Positions 1 to 8,185 are shown, counted from the first letter of the stretch. The stretch: 10,422 bases of DNA from an uncultured Flammeovirgaceae bacterium (GCA_946886805.1 CAMPJM010000104.1:1-10422), one strand, 5' to 3'. Made by a program: numbers and translations. The notes: a model not told the origin generated them from the sequence alone.

Positions 1-34
1 ATTTATAAGTTATTTATTTAACCCTTAATTATCT

Positions 35-3000
35 ATGCATTCTTTTATTGAAGAATATCCTAATTATTCAAGTTTCAAACCGTTTGCTTCATTTTTATTA
101 GACAATTGTTTGGACGAATGCATAAAAGAATATTATTCCCTTCTAAAAAAATACAACGCTCCCGTTTTAAATCATGCGGAAAATTTACCCGAAGACGAAA
201 AAAAAATTTCAGCCGGAGATTCGTTGATAAGGTTTTTAGAAGATATTGTGAACGGCCAAGCTATCGAATCAACAGAAAAAACGGTAGAGAAATGGAAAAG
301 CGACAAGCTGGAGATAGTAAACAAGAACAGCATTTCAGCTTCAGATATCCTGATAATTTTTAGCGTTAAAAAACAGGTATTTCTAAATCATTTAGAACGT
401 TACACCCAAAGCTGTTCTAAACTGATCGAAGTGATAAAGGAAATTGAGGTTTTCTTTCTTCAATTGGAACAGCGCATTTTAAATACCTATGTAGAGATTC
501 AAAAGGAAATAATTCTAGAACAGAAAGAATTTTCAGAATCAATTTTCAACAATACTATTGATGGGATCTTCGCCTGGGATCATAGCTATATTATAACTGC
601 CTGGAATGCGGTGCTTGAAAAACAATTTAATATTTTGAGCAAAGACATAATCGGAAAAAGCTACTTCGACGTTTTTCCTGCCTATATAGGCTCAAAAGAA
701 GCCAAGGCAATGAAATCCGTTCTTCTCGGACAAAGGAAACACTTTCCGGAGAATCCATATTTGTATAAGGAAGGCTTTTATGAAATGCACTTAATTCCTT
801 TGAAAGATGTCAATGGTAAAATTTCTGGAGGGTTAACGATAGTTCATGACATAACAGAACGGAAACAGTCCGAACTCTCGATTTTAAACCATAAGAAAGA
901 ACTTCAGGCTGCAAATGGAGAGCTCCAGGAACAACAAGACGAATTGAGGAAAACCCATCAGGAAATAATTGAGAGAAAGAAAAACCTGGAGGAAATAAAT
1001 GCCACATTAGAAAAAGAAATACTGACTAGAAAGACCGTTGAAGAAACCTTAAAGAAAGAACAAATCTTTACGCAGGCTATTTTAAATAACATGAGAGAGG
1101 GAATTGTTGCCTGTGACCAAAACAGTCAACTTTCATTCTTTAATGAAGCTTCTAAAAAATTTCATGGGGCTCCTTATAAGCAGCTCGATTATAAGGAATG
1201 GCCCACCTACTTCAATTTATGTTTACCTGATGGGGAAACACTTTTAAGTCCGGAAGAGACTCCATTATTTAAAGCACTTAATGGTGAGGAAGTACAAGAC
1301 CAGGAAATGGTAATTGCACCAAAAAATCAAAAAAAATTATTCCTTTCCGTAAACGGGCAAGCGATATTAGATGATGAGGGCAAAAAGCTAGGTGCAGTTG
1401 TAGTAATGCATGATATTACCACTAGAAAACAAGCAGAAAAAGAAATATTCGAAAAAAACAACGCGCTGCTCTCAGCTTTGGATAAATTAAAAATCGCGGA
1501 AAACCATCTTTTGAAATTAAATAGCGAGTTAGAATTGAAGGTTCAGCGAGGTGCGGACGAACTTTCCGCAAATGAAGAGGAACTACGACAAACACTAGAT
1601 CAAACTATCCAATTAAACGAAATAATAACTCAGAGAGAAAAATTCTTATCCAGTATAATAGATCAAACGCCAATTTCGACGTCTATTTTCGACTCAAAGG
1701 GCAACCAGATACGGGTAAACAATGCGTGTATTAAGCTATTCGGGGCAATAGATGAAAAACAGGGAATTGGCAAATACAATATTCTCAAAGATGAAGTACT
1801 GCTAAAAACACCGTATTACGATGACATTAAAGAAGTCTTCACCAAAGGTAAAATAGCCAAATTTACAACTGACTATGATTTAAGCGAAGTAAACCATGTA
1901 TCAATTCCCACTGGGAAAGCGGTCTCGGTCATCACTACTATATTTCCAATAAAAGATAGCTCAGACAATGTAATAAATGCTATTGTACAGCACGAGGACA
2001 TAACAGAAAAAAAACGGGCAGAAGAGGCGCTCAAAAGTAGTGAGGAGCAGTTGAGGTTAATTACAGATGCGCTGCCCGTGTTAATCGCCTATATTGATAA
2101 TGAACAAAAATACAGGTTCAACAACAGGGCTTATGAGGATTGGTTTAATATCTCACGCGATAAAATATACGGCAGAACAGTTAGGGAAGTAGTTGGAGAG
2201 ACCGCTTATAAGAAACTTCATGAACCAATAAATAAAGTACTGCAAGGTGAAGAGTTTTACCACGAAGCTTACCTGCCCTATGACGGCGCGGGCCAAAAGT
2301 ATGTTGCAATAAATTACATTCCTCATTTTTCTAATAATGAAGTCTCGGGATATTATACTTTGATTAATGATATTTCAAAGCAAAAGGAAATTCAACGGGC
2401 ATTGGAACTGGCATTGCAAAATACAAACGATAAAAATGAGGAACTTCAAAAAATAAATAATGACCTTGATAACTTTATCTACATCGCTTCACATGATCTA
2501 AAATCGCCAATAGTTAATCTTGAAGGACTTGTATCGTCGCTGAACAAAAGAATAGCACCTAAAACAAACGATGCAGAGAAGCGGGTTCTGGAAATGATTC
2601 GCCAAAGTATAGAAAAATTCAAAAAAACATTAAAAAACCTTACGGAAGTTACCAAAGCCCAAAGAAATCTGGAAGAAGAGAAGGAAGTAGTGGATCTACG
2701 TCAGATTATTCAAGAGGTTAAAGACGAAATTGATCCCATGATAACCGAATCTAATGCGGTTATAAAAGAGGATATTGAGGTCGTAGAAATGTTTTTTGTA
2801 CCATTAAACATAAGAAGCATCATCTATAATCTGTTAACAAATGCTATCAAATACAGAAAGTCCGATGTTCCACTTGAAATAATTATCAGATCATATAGAA
2901 AGGGTACTAATATAGTACTTTCTGTCAAAGACAATGGCCTGGGTTTGTCTGAAAGTCAACAAACTAAATTATTTACCATGTTTAAACGGATGCACAGCCA

Positions 3001-3127
3001 CGTGGAAGGAACGGGAATAGGCCTATATATTTTAAAACGAATAGCAGAAAATAACGGTGGAAAAGTGGAAGTAGAAAGTGCCGTAAATGTAGGGACAGAA
3101 TTTAAAGTTTATTTCAGGGATAATTGA
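35..3127 (+). CDS. Multi-PAS soluble sensor histidine kinase
   Basis: Predicted cytoplasmic histidine kinase of 1030 residues that would autophosphorylate on His820 and pass the phosphate to an unlinked regulator. I see no hydrophobic membrane segment. Residues 1-160 are alpha-helical with no PAS signature and may be a separate sensor domain. PAS-like domains lie at roughly 168-277, 344-465, 534-660 and 670-790; the first three end in a typical PAC signature (HDITERK, HDITTRK, HEDITEKK). Coiled-coil-like stretches rich in E, K, Q and L join them (about 280-343 and 465-533). The dimerisation/phosphoacceptor helix carries ASHDLKSP with His820. The ATP-binding domain has an N box (NLLTNAIKY, Asn936), a G1 box (DNGLGL, Asp966) and a G2 box (GTGIGL, 992-997), so the kinase is probably active. 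There is no receiver domain. Only 34 bp of AT-rich upstream sequence is present and no promoter is visible in it. The ligand of the PAS domains cannot be inferred. Confidence 0.95.
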   Translation: MHSFIEEYPNYSSFKPFASFLLDNCLDECIKEYYSLLKKYNAPVLNHAENLPEDEKKISAGDSLIRFLEDIVNGQAIESTEKTVEKWKSDKLEIVNKNSISASDILIIFSVKKQVFLNHLERYTQSCSKLIEVIKEIEVFFLQLEQRILNTYVEIQKEIILEQKEFSESIFNNTIDGIFAWDHSYIITAWNAVLEKQFNILSKDIIGKSYFDVFPAYIGSKEAKAMKSVLLGQRKHFPENPYLYKEGFYEMHLIPLKDVNGKISGGLTIVHDITERKQSELSILNHKKELQAANGELQEQQDELRKTHQEIIERKKNLEEINATLEKEILTRKTVEETLKKEQIFTQAILNNMREGIVACDQNSQLSFFNEASKKFHGAPYKQLDYKEWPTYFNLCLPDGETLLSPEETPLFKALNGEEVQDQEMVIAPKNQKKLFLSVNGQAILDDEGKKLGAVVVMHDITTRKQAEKEIFEKNNALLSALDKLKIAENHLLKLNSELELKVQRGADELSANEEELRQTLDQTIQLNEIITQREKFLSSIIDQTPISTSIFDSKGNQIRVNNACIKLFGAIDEKQGIGKYNILKDEVLLKTPYYDDIKEVFTKGKIAKFTTDYDLSEVNHVSIPTGKAVSVITTIFPIKDSSDNVINAIVQHEDITEKKRAEEALKSSEEQLRLITDALPVLIAYIDNEQKYRFNNRAYEDWFNISRDKIYGRTVREVVGETAYKKLHEPINKVLQGEEFYHEAYLPYDGAGQKYVAINYIPHFSNNEVSGYYTLINDISKQKEIQRALELALQNTNDKNEELQKINNDLDNFIYIASHDLKSPIVNLEGLVSSLNKRIAPKTNDAEKRVLEMIRQSIEKFKKTLKNLTEVTKAQRNLEEEKEVVDLRQIIQEVKDEIDPMITESNAVIKEDIEVVEMFFVPLNIRSIIYNLLTNAIKYRKSDVPLEIIIRSYRKGTNIVLSVKDNGLGLSESQQTKLFTMFKRMHSHVEGTGIGLYILKRIAENNGGKVEVESAVNVGTEFKVYFRDN

Positions 3128-3152
3128 AATAACCCAGCTGCTTGTTATGCAC

Positions 3153-3875
3153 TTACTCTTTCCAAAGATTCTTACTTACTAAAACATCGTAAACTTCCCG
3201 ATATAAATTTCTGCTGATAGGAAGTTTGCTATTGCCAATTGATAGCATCTTTCCCTCCATCATTTTAATCATATGGGTATTAATTATAAATGAGCGGTGA
3301 ATCCGAAGAAAATGTTCCCCACTAACCTCCTGTTCTACCTGCTTCATTGAAAACAAGGTCATGTACCTCTTTTCAGCGGTATGAATATAGATATAGTCGA
3401 CAGCGGCCTCGAAATATAGGATGTCTTTCAGAAAGATCTTGATAGTTTGCGAATCTTCTTTTATAAAAATATAACGATCTTCCTCCTTTGATTTTCTTTG
3501 CGTGGGAGTTCCGGACTGAAAAAGTTGATAAGCTTTGTGTATTGCCTGAGAAAATCTCACAAAGGAAATTGGCTTTAGTAAATAATCTACTACATTGAGC
3601 TCAAATCCATCCAAAGCATGTTCCCTATGGGCGGTTGTAAAAATAACAAGGGGTGGTTTTTGATTATGTTTAAGCCACTCCAAGCCACTGATTCCAGGCA
3701 TATTGATGTCGAGTAATACAAGATCTACCTTTTCCTGAAGCAAAAGAGCATCCAATTCAATCGCACTTTTGCACTTCCCAGTAAGTGACAGGTAAGGAAT
3801 CTGCTTTACATAAGTCGCTATTCCTTCCCTTGCTGTTCTTTCATCATCAGTAACAACACAGTTAAGCTTGATCAT
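3153..3875 (-). CDS. LytTR-family response regulator
   Basis: DNA-binding response regulator of 240 residues, the usual length for the LytR/AlgR family. The receiver domain (about 1-120) has the acidic pair Asp10/Asp11, the phosphoacceptor Asp56 in LLDINMPG, Thr80/Thr81 and Lys101 followed by Pro, so all phosphorylation residues are present. A short linker (about 121-133) is followed by a LytTR domain (about 134-236) with the FLRIHRSFIIN core and the PISRNLYREV end typical of the family. LytTR domains bind DNA through a beta fold, usually at paired direct repeats. The start codon lies inside the end of the upstream kinase gene (14-bp overlap), which implies translational coupling, so the neighbouring LytS-type kinase is the likely partner. 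The gene ends 25 bp from the convergent PAS kinase gene. Confidence 0.96.
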   Translation of the reverse strand: MIKLNCVVTDDERTAREGIATYVKQIPYLSLTGKCKSAIELDALLLQEKVDLVLLDINMPGISGLEWLKHNQKPPLVIFTTAHREHALDGFELNVVDYLLKPISFVRFSQAIHKAYQLFQSGTPTQRKSKEEDRYIFIKEDSQTIKIFLKDILYFEAAVDYIYIHTAEKRYMTLFSMKQVEQEVSGEHFLRIHRSFIINTHMIKMMEGKMLSIGNSKLPISRNLYREVYDVLVSKNLWKE

Positions 3876-4902
3876 ATCTTTCTAAAGAATTTAATTTAAT
3901 TGTTAGATCCACGCGATAGCTTTCATTCCCATTTTCTATTTCTAAAGTATGTCTTTCGGGATAGATTAATGAAAGTCTTCGTTTTACATTATCAAGCCCC
4001 AACCCACCGACAGCATTTTCTTGTTTTTCTCCGATAGAATTCATCACTTGTAGATAAAGCACCTTACCTACAATTTTCAAGCACACATGCACAAAATATC
4101 CCTGCTCCTTTTGCCCATGTTTAAATGCGTTTTCGATAAAAGTTATTAAAATCATGGGCGCAATATGCAGGCTTCCAACATCTTTTGGAAACGAATATTT
4201 TAAATCCAGGAAATCTTCATGCCTGATCTGCTGAATCTTGAGAAAATTCTCTAGGCTTTCAAGCTCTTCATTGAGTGACACATAGTCTTTATTAGCATTG
4301 TAGAGCTGATGGCTAAGCACATCTGAAAACTGGATCATCAACTCTTTGGCAAGGGTTGGATTAGTTTCCATAAGAAAATATATGGTATTCAAGTTATTAA
4401 AAAGAAAATGGGGCTGTAGCTGGGACTTCAGTAAATTCAGCTCACTTTCAACATTTTTCTGTTCTAATTCATGAGCATATCTTTCCTTGATAAAAAATTC
4501 CTGGATTAAAAATAACGCTATCGTGATCATAATTAATATCACATTCTCAGAAGCTATTATCACGAATCCATCGCCACCACTAAAACGTTCTGCTGCGTCA
4601 AAAGCCCCTATCTCTTGAAAAACAAATTGACAGGTATAATATCTTGTCGTTAACATCATAATGAATACAATTCCAAAACAGAAAGCATATAAAAGCCATT
4701 TCTTTTTGAGAAGAAATTGAGGAACCAAAAACAAGATATTAATATAAACGAAGGGAGCTACAGACAAAGTAAAAATGAAATTTAGCAAGATGTTGCTAAC
4801 CATGTCCTGGTGATAGATAAGATCTCTCGCGCTCCACAAGGCGATATAAATAACCCAGAAAATGATATGATAGCGAACCTTGTGGCTTCCACGTTTATTC
4901 AT
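3862..4902 (-). CDS. LytS-type membrane sensor histidine kinase
   Basis: Inner-membrane histidine kinase of the His_kinase family (PF06580 type), 346 residues. The N-terminal part has about four hydrophobic segments (roughly 11-27, 36-62, 69-86 and 115-137), with an apparent short extracytoplasmic loop between the last two. A helical linker leads to the phosphoacceptor motif LQPHFLFNNLN with His165. The ATPase domain has the N box IENAFKHG (256-263, Asn258) and a single glycine box GGLGLDNVKRRL (299-310), the reduced form normal for this family. There is no periplasmic sensor domain, so the membrane segments themselves, or a partner protein, probably sense the signal. It overlaps the LytTR regulator gene by 14 bp and follows the TonB-dependent receptor gene after 96 bp. 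The two-component pairing is highly likely; a functional link to the receptor is inferred from position only. Confidence 0.95.
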   Translation of the reverse strand: MNKRGSHKVRYHIIFWVIYIALWSARDLIYHQDMVSNILLNFIFTLSVAPFVYINILFLVPQFLLKKKWLLYAFCFGIVFIMMLTTRYYTCQFVFQEIGAFDAAERFSGGDGFVIIASENVILIMITIALFLIQEFFIKERYAHELEQKNVESELNLLKSQLQPHFLFNNLNTIYFLMETNPTLAKELMIQFSDVLSHQLYNANKDYVSLNEELESLENFLKIQQIRHEDFLDLKYSFPKDVGSLHIAPMILITFIENAFKHGQKEQGYFVHVCLKIVGKVLYLQVMNSIGEKQENAVGGLGLDNVKRRLSLIYPERHTLEIENGNESYRVDLTIKLNSLERYDQA

Positions 4903-4945
4903 CTGAATATAATTTGTTTTTTAGTTGCCAGATGGAATCTTTGAT

Positions 4946-4976
4946 CAAATATTCATCCTCGCTGGGTGAAATCAAA
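4946..4976 (-). promoter_or_regulatory. Candidate internal promoter for the kinase/regulator pair
   Basis: Read on the minus strand, TTTG (4976-4973) is followed after 19 nt by AATATTTG (4953-4946). This matches the Bacteroidota pattern TTTG-N17-23-TAnnTTTG at all but the first base of the -7 element. A transcript would begin near 4939 and give a leader of about 37 nt before the kinase start codon at 4902. Both elements fall within or beside a perfect inverted repeat. Prediction by pattern match only; AT-rich DNA gives chance matches. Confidence 0.35.
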
Positions 4977-4988
4977 GGATGAATATTT
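4947..4988. repeat. Perfect 13-bp inverted repeat in the receptor-kinase gap
   Basis: The arms AAATATTCATCCT (4947-4959) and AGGATGAATATTT (4976-4988) are exact reverse complements separated by 16 nt. An additional 10-bp palindrome, TTTGATCAAA, overlaps one edge (4940-4949). In the direction of transcription (minus strand) the stem is not followed by a U-run, so a classical intrinsic terminator is unlikely. It could be an RNA stem-loop that limits read-through or shields the receptor mRNA 3' end, or a binding site for a dimeric regulator, since one arm overlaps the candidate -7 element. The repeat itself is seen directly; its role is inferred. Confidence 0.8.
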
Positions 4989-4998
4989 AATGTCGATT

Positions 4999-7095
4999 TC
5001 ATCTTTCAAAATTTATGAACAGGCCTAAAAAAAATGTTCTGTTAGCAGTCGGATTGATTTCCTTTCTTTCCATTCCGTCAGCAGAATACTCATACCCAAA
5101 GACCTGATCGAAGCCAAATGGATTGCTTAAAGAGGCGTATAGCACAGCAAAATTATTAAAAAGTTCTGTCGGGTAACTTAAATTAAAGCTCAAATTATGA
5201 AAAGCCTTTGTCTGATCTGATAGAAACTCCTCATTATTTGGATTAAAATATCTTCTTCCACTTGCATAGGTATAGGTTAGCCCAGGGCTTAATCCCAGAT
5301 GTTCAATTTCATAATTTGCTACCAGGTTCAAAATATGATCTGTAATAAAAGTAGGAGTAGCAGCAACAGGATAATCCTTGTAATCTCTTTCCGCATCAAT
5401 ATAGGAATATGATATCCAATAATCAAGACCATCGAACGTCTTCTCATCTTTCCAAAAAACGTCTATTCCTCTGCTAAAGCCGTCACCATTGTTTGTCAGA
5501 ACATTTCCTGCTTCTACTTTGACCAAACTTTGATATTGTTTATCATAAGCTTCTATTCTGAATGATTGCCCCTGGTTGATCCATTGATAATTTACGATCA
5601 AATGAGTAGCGTTCTCAAAATCGAAATTTTCATCCTCAAACAAGAAATCATCTTCCGGTTTTTGATAAAAATAGCCATAGGCAAGAGAAACTTGACTATT
5701 TTTTCCTGTTTTATAGGCCATAGAGGTTCTTGGAGCCAAATTCATCTTTCGCAATAAGGAGGAATGTTCTGCCCGCACTCCTAGTCTGAATGCCCAACGC
5801 TCTCCTAACGCAATGTCGGATTCTGTGTAGATGGCCGAGTATTGATCCTCTATTTTAGCACGCTCAGCCATGAATTTTAAATCTTGTTCGAGAAAGGTTT
5901 CTGCACCAAACTTCATCGCTACTTTTTCACTTGCTCCATAATAAACAGTGGTTTTTCCGTGAAGCATTCGGTTCTTCTCCCTATTAGATTGTTCGTCAAA
6001 GGATATCTCATCTGAACTTTGATTAAGTGCAAAGCCGGCATAAACACCAAGCTTTTCAGAAAGGATTCGTTTATAATGGGTATTCCAGTACGTGGTACTG
6101 TTATCATTCCTAAAAACATGCGGATTATCAGGTTCCTCAAAATTATAAACGTGTAACCCAATTTCCCCGCGCTGATGTTGCACCAGGCTTTTAATCATTC
6201 CTTTTTTTGTTTTTTGACGAAATGCCCATTTAGTTCCAAAACCTTCTGGTTCCTTCCCCCAATCAACATTCTGAGGTACCGAATTAAAAAGCAAGCGAAG
6301 ATTATTGTAAGAAACATCACCTATTAAGGTAGTTTTCTCATCCCAAACCTGCTGGTGAGAAAGATTAACGCCTGCCATGTTCAAACCAATACTAGAGGAG
6401 GTGCTTTCCGGAATATCCTCGGTTTCCAATAACAATATGGAGGACAATGCCCCTCCATATTCTGACGAATACCCTCCAGTAGTAAAGGTGGTGCCTTTAA
6501 ACATAAAAGGGTCAAAACGGCTTCTACTGGCAACATTTGGTGTTTCACTAAAGAATGGCTTTGCTACAATGGCTCCGTCAATAATTGTCCTGGTTTCATG
6601 TGCATCACCTCCCCTTACAAATAATCCCGTCTGATCCCCAACTTTGGACACGCCTGGCAATGTTTCTATTGCCTTATAAATATCGCCCTGTGCGCCTGCA
6701 TTCATTACAATATCCAGGGGCTTTAACATAGTTGCCTTGTTTTTACCACTGGCATCAAATGATCCTGCGGAAATTACCACCTGATCCAGCTTTTGATTAG
6801 CAGTGGGTAACATGAACTGAACATTGATACTTGCGGAGTTTAATTCTATCAATTGCTTTGTTGTTTCGAATCCAATAGCGCTGGCAACAAGTGTGAAAGT
6901 CCCTTCATATTCCGTTACAAACTCAAAATAGCCCTTTATGTCAGAAGAGCCTCCCTTGAGCGTTTCATCAAGATACACTGTTGAAAAAGGGACAGGATTT
7001 CCAAACTCGTCCTTTACCTCTCCCGAGATTTTTGTCTGTGCATGCGTGGTAATACCAAGCAACGACAGAACCATAGCACATAGAATTGCTTTCAT
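4999..7095 (-). CDS. TonB-dependent outer-membrane receptor
   Basis: Outer-membrane beta-barrel receptor of 698 residues that would import or bind a ligand using TonB energy. A signal peptide spans about residues 1-19 (hydrophobic core, then THA before Gln20). A carboxypeptidase-regulatory-like beta sandwich covers about 22-96, beginning ISGEVKDEFGNPVPFSTV, a Bacteroidota hallmark. The plug domain covers about 104-230, with IETLPGVSKVGDQTGLFVRGG, IIDGA and GGYSSEYGGALSSILLLET. The rest is barrel, with alternating aromatic strands and an end at FINFER. It lacks the N-terminal STN domain of transducers that signal through anti-sigma factors, and no SusD-like lipoprotein gene adjoins it, so it is not a typical glycan SusC. 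It starts 19 bp after the TPR gene, suggesting co-transcription, and precedes a two-component pair. The substrate cannot be determined from the sequence. Confidence 0.95.
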   Translation of the reverse strand: MKAILCAMVLSLLGITTHAQTKISGEVKDEFGNPVPFSTVYLDETLKGGSSDIKGYFEFVTEYEGTFTLVASAIGFETTKQLIELNSASINVQFMLPTANQKLDQVVISAGSFDASGKNKATMLKPLDIVMNAGAQGDIYKAIETLPGVSKVGDQTGLFVRGGDAHETRTIIDGAIVAKPFFSETPNVASRSRFDPFMFKGTTFTTGGYSSEYGGALSSILLLETEDIPESTSSSIGLNMAGVNLSHQQVWDEKTTLIGDVSYNNLRLLFNSVPQNVDWGKEPEGFGTKWAFRQKTKKGMIKSLVQHQRGEIGLHVYNFEEPDNPHVFRNDNSTTYWNTHYKRILSEKLGVYAGFALNQSSDEISFDEQSNREKNRMLHGKTTVYYGASEKVAMKFGAETFLEQDLKFMAERAKIEDQYSAIYTESDIALGERWAFRLGVRAEHSSLLRKMNLAPRTSMAYKTGKNSQVSLAYGYFYQKPEDDFLFEDENFDFENATHLIVNYQWINQGQSFRIEAYDKQYQSLVKVEAGNVLTNNGDGFSRGIDVFWKDEKTFDGLDYWISYSYIDAERDYKDYPVAATPTFITDHILNLVANYEIEHLGLSPGLTYTYASGRRYFNPNNEEFLSDQTKAFHNLSFNLSYPTELFNNFAVLYASLSNPFGFDQVFGYEYSADGMERKEINPTANRTFFLGLFINFER

Positions 7096-7114
7096 ATAGG
7101 CGTTTCCCAGAAAA

Positions 7115-7816
7115 TTAAAATGATTGTTTTAATTGATTTAGCCGCAGGTCCTGTGGGTATCTACTTAAACCTTGCATGCAGTAAAGCTTAGCTTTATCAG
7201 TCTGCCCTTCGCGCTGATAAAAACTTGATAGTAGGTAAAAGGCCTGATTCTCTCCCCATGATGGACCGTCTTCAAAAGTTTGCTCGTCCAGAGAGATGGC
7301 CTTTAAGAGATATTCTTCTACCTTTTCTCCTCCTCCAAAAGCTGCGGGTTTATAAAAATCGCTTTCTCCCATTCCCAGGTAGGCACGCATATTATTCTCA
7401 TTTTTCTTAAGAGCCTCCTTATACTCTGATGCTGCTTTAGCTGAAAGCCTTCCTGCCGCCGAGGGATCAAGAGAAATGCTATATCCTAACATGTAGCCCA
7501 ATAGGGCGTGGTCTTCAGAATTTTTATCATCGGCATTTTGAAGTAATTCTATAGCTTTTTCTACCGATGAGCGAGCTTGATCTTTTTGGCCCGTTTGCAT
7601 AAAAAAGATACTTTGATACAATTGGGCGTAGGCTATCCAGTAAGTGTTTGCTGATTGATCTTCTTTTAACTTTTGGATAATTGGTTGAAGTTGGTCTTGC
7701 CCTGTAGCAAAAGATTGTCGGAAAGCGGAATCAACTTTCTCTTGATCGGAATTTACCTGACCTAAAGAGATGAGAGAAATTAATAAGCCGAATAAAAATA
7801 GTGTCGTTTTTTTCAT
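7115..7816 (-). CDS. Secreted tetratricopeptide-repeat protein
   Basis: Predicted exported protein of 233 residues. I chose the start at 7816 because it gives a clean signal peptide (two lysines, then a leucine/phenylalanine-rich core, cleavage near SLG/Gln20). The frame stays open upstream to 7912 but those 32 residues would bury the signal peptide. After the signal there are about three to four degenerate TPR-like helix pairs (approximately 57-92, 103-138, 141-178 and 191-224), including NNMRAYLGMGESDFYKPAAFGGG and the later GPSWGENQAFYLLSSFYQREG. TPR repeats mediate protein-protein contacts, so this may be a periplasmic partner of the receptor encoded 19 bp downstream, or an assembly factor. 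No catalytic motif is visible. Its position as first gene of the apparent operon is the main clue to its role. Confidence 0.85.
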   Translation of the reverse strand: MKKTTLFLFGLLISLISLGQVNSDQEKVDSAFRQSFATGQDQLQPIIQKLKEDQSANTYWIAYAQLYQSIFFMQTGQKDQARSSVEKAIELLQNADDKNSEDHALLGYMLGYSISLDPSAAGRLSAKAASEYKEALKKNENNMRAYLGMGESDFYKPAAFGGGEKVEEYLLKAISLDEQTFEDGPSWGENQAFYLLSSFYQREGQTDKAKLYCMQGLSRYPQDLRLNQLKQSF

Positions 7817-7844
7817 TGTTTGAATTTTTAATTTTAAACAATGA
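7813..7844. repeat. Inverted repeat spanning the TPR start codon
   Basis: The arms TCATTGTTT (7813-7821) and AAACAATGA (7836-7844) are perfect 9-bp reverse complements with a 14-nt AT-only-rich loop. The arm nearest the gene contains the start codon, so if the transcript begins upstream of 7844 the AUG would be paired in a weak stem. The arm pairing is seen directly; a regulatory effect is speculative because the stem is AT-rich. Confidence 0.5.
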
Positions 7845-7867
7845 TATTTTAAACTTGCTACTCCAAA
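7839..7867 (-). promoter_or_regulatory. Candidate promoter of the TPR-receptor operon
   Basis: On the minus strand TTTG (7867-7864) is followed after 17 nt by TATCATTG (7846-7839), which matches the Bacteroidota -7 consensus TAnnTTTG at seven of eight defined-or-free positions. Transcription would start near 7832, leaving a leader of about 16 nt. A competing near-match, TA-N3-TTTG ending at 7864, lies just upstream. Weak evidence from pattern only. Confidence 0.3.
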
Positions 7868-7989
7868 AAATATAATCTGTGAGTGGTAGAAAATGCTCTG
7901 TAAAATGAACAACCGGGTGGTGAAACAGGCGGGTTTAATAGATAATTTCAGTAAGCGACTCTAATTAAACGTTTGGTTACACAAGTTTG

Positions 7990-8043
7990 GCAGCAGGCGC
8001 TTTAGGCCAAAGGCATGAGACTAATGACATTTGACGCCGCTGC
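7990..8043. repeat. Imperfect GC-rich inverted repeat
   Basis: GCAGCAGGCG (7990-7999) can pair with CGCCGCTGC (8035-8043) with one bulged base. The interior contains a small GCC-AAA-GGC element. It sits in the GC-rich patch of the intergenic region and may be the fold of a short dispersed repeat or a small structured RNA. No U-tract follows on either strand close enough to make it a convincing terminator. Confidence 0.35.
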
Positions 8044-8185
8044 GGTCTTAGGTAAAATTTTAGAGTTCTGAAATGGGAATCACAAATCCTACTTTCAACT
8101 CGGCTCAACTTCTTTAAAATAATATGTCGAACTTGATATTCAAGGTACAATTGCCTGCCAGTCAAAAATGCCCAAACCATATTTA

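Larger units (their letters stand above)
7817..8185. other. Non-coding stretch between the TPR gene and the ATPase gene
   Basis: These 369 bp separate two minus-strand genes. The part next to the TPR gene is AT-rich and holds the candidate promoter and start-codon repeat, a 7-bp inverted repeat (GTTTAAT 7933-7939, ATTAAAC 7964-7970) and the palindrome AAACGTTT (7967-7974). From about 7985 to 8050 the GC content rises to about 53 percent, clearly above the surroundings. A minus-strand reading frame of 77 codons (8210 to 7977) crosses the region but overlaps the end of the ATPase gene, has basic, low-complexity-like composition and no recognisable domain, so I do not call it a gene. No intrinsic terminator for the ATPase gene is evident. 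Confidence 0.6.

Noticed and set aside
3128..3152. Possible bidirectional terminator between the convergent kinase and regulator genes
   Set aside because: Only a 5-bp stem (ATAAC/GTTAT) with a 10-nt loop and no U-tract; too weak to call.
35..3875. PAS kinase and LytTR regulator as a cognate pair
   Set aside because: They are convergent, and the LytTR regulator overlaps its own LytS-type kinase gene, which is the expected partner for this regulator family.
7817..7912. Upstream extension of the TPR protein by 32 codons
   Set aside because: It would place a clear signal peptide inside the protein, and it crosses the candidate promoter.
8132..8144. Small hairpin CTTGA-TAT-TCAAG after the ATPase gene
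   Set aside because: Five-bp AT-rich stem without a following U-run; not a credible terminator.
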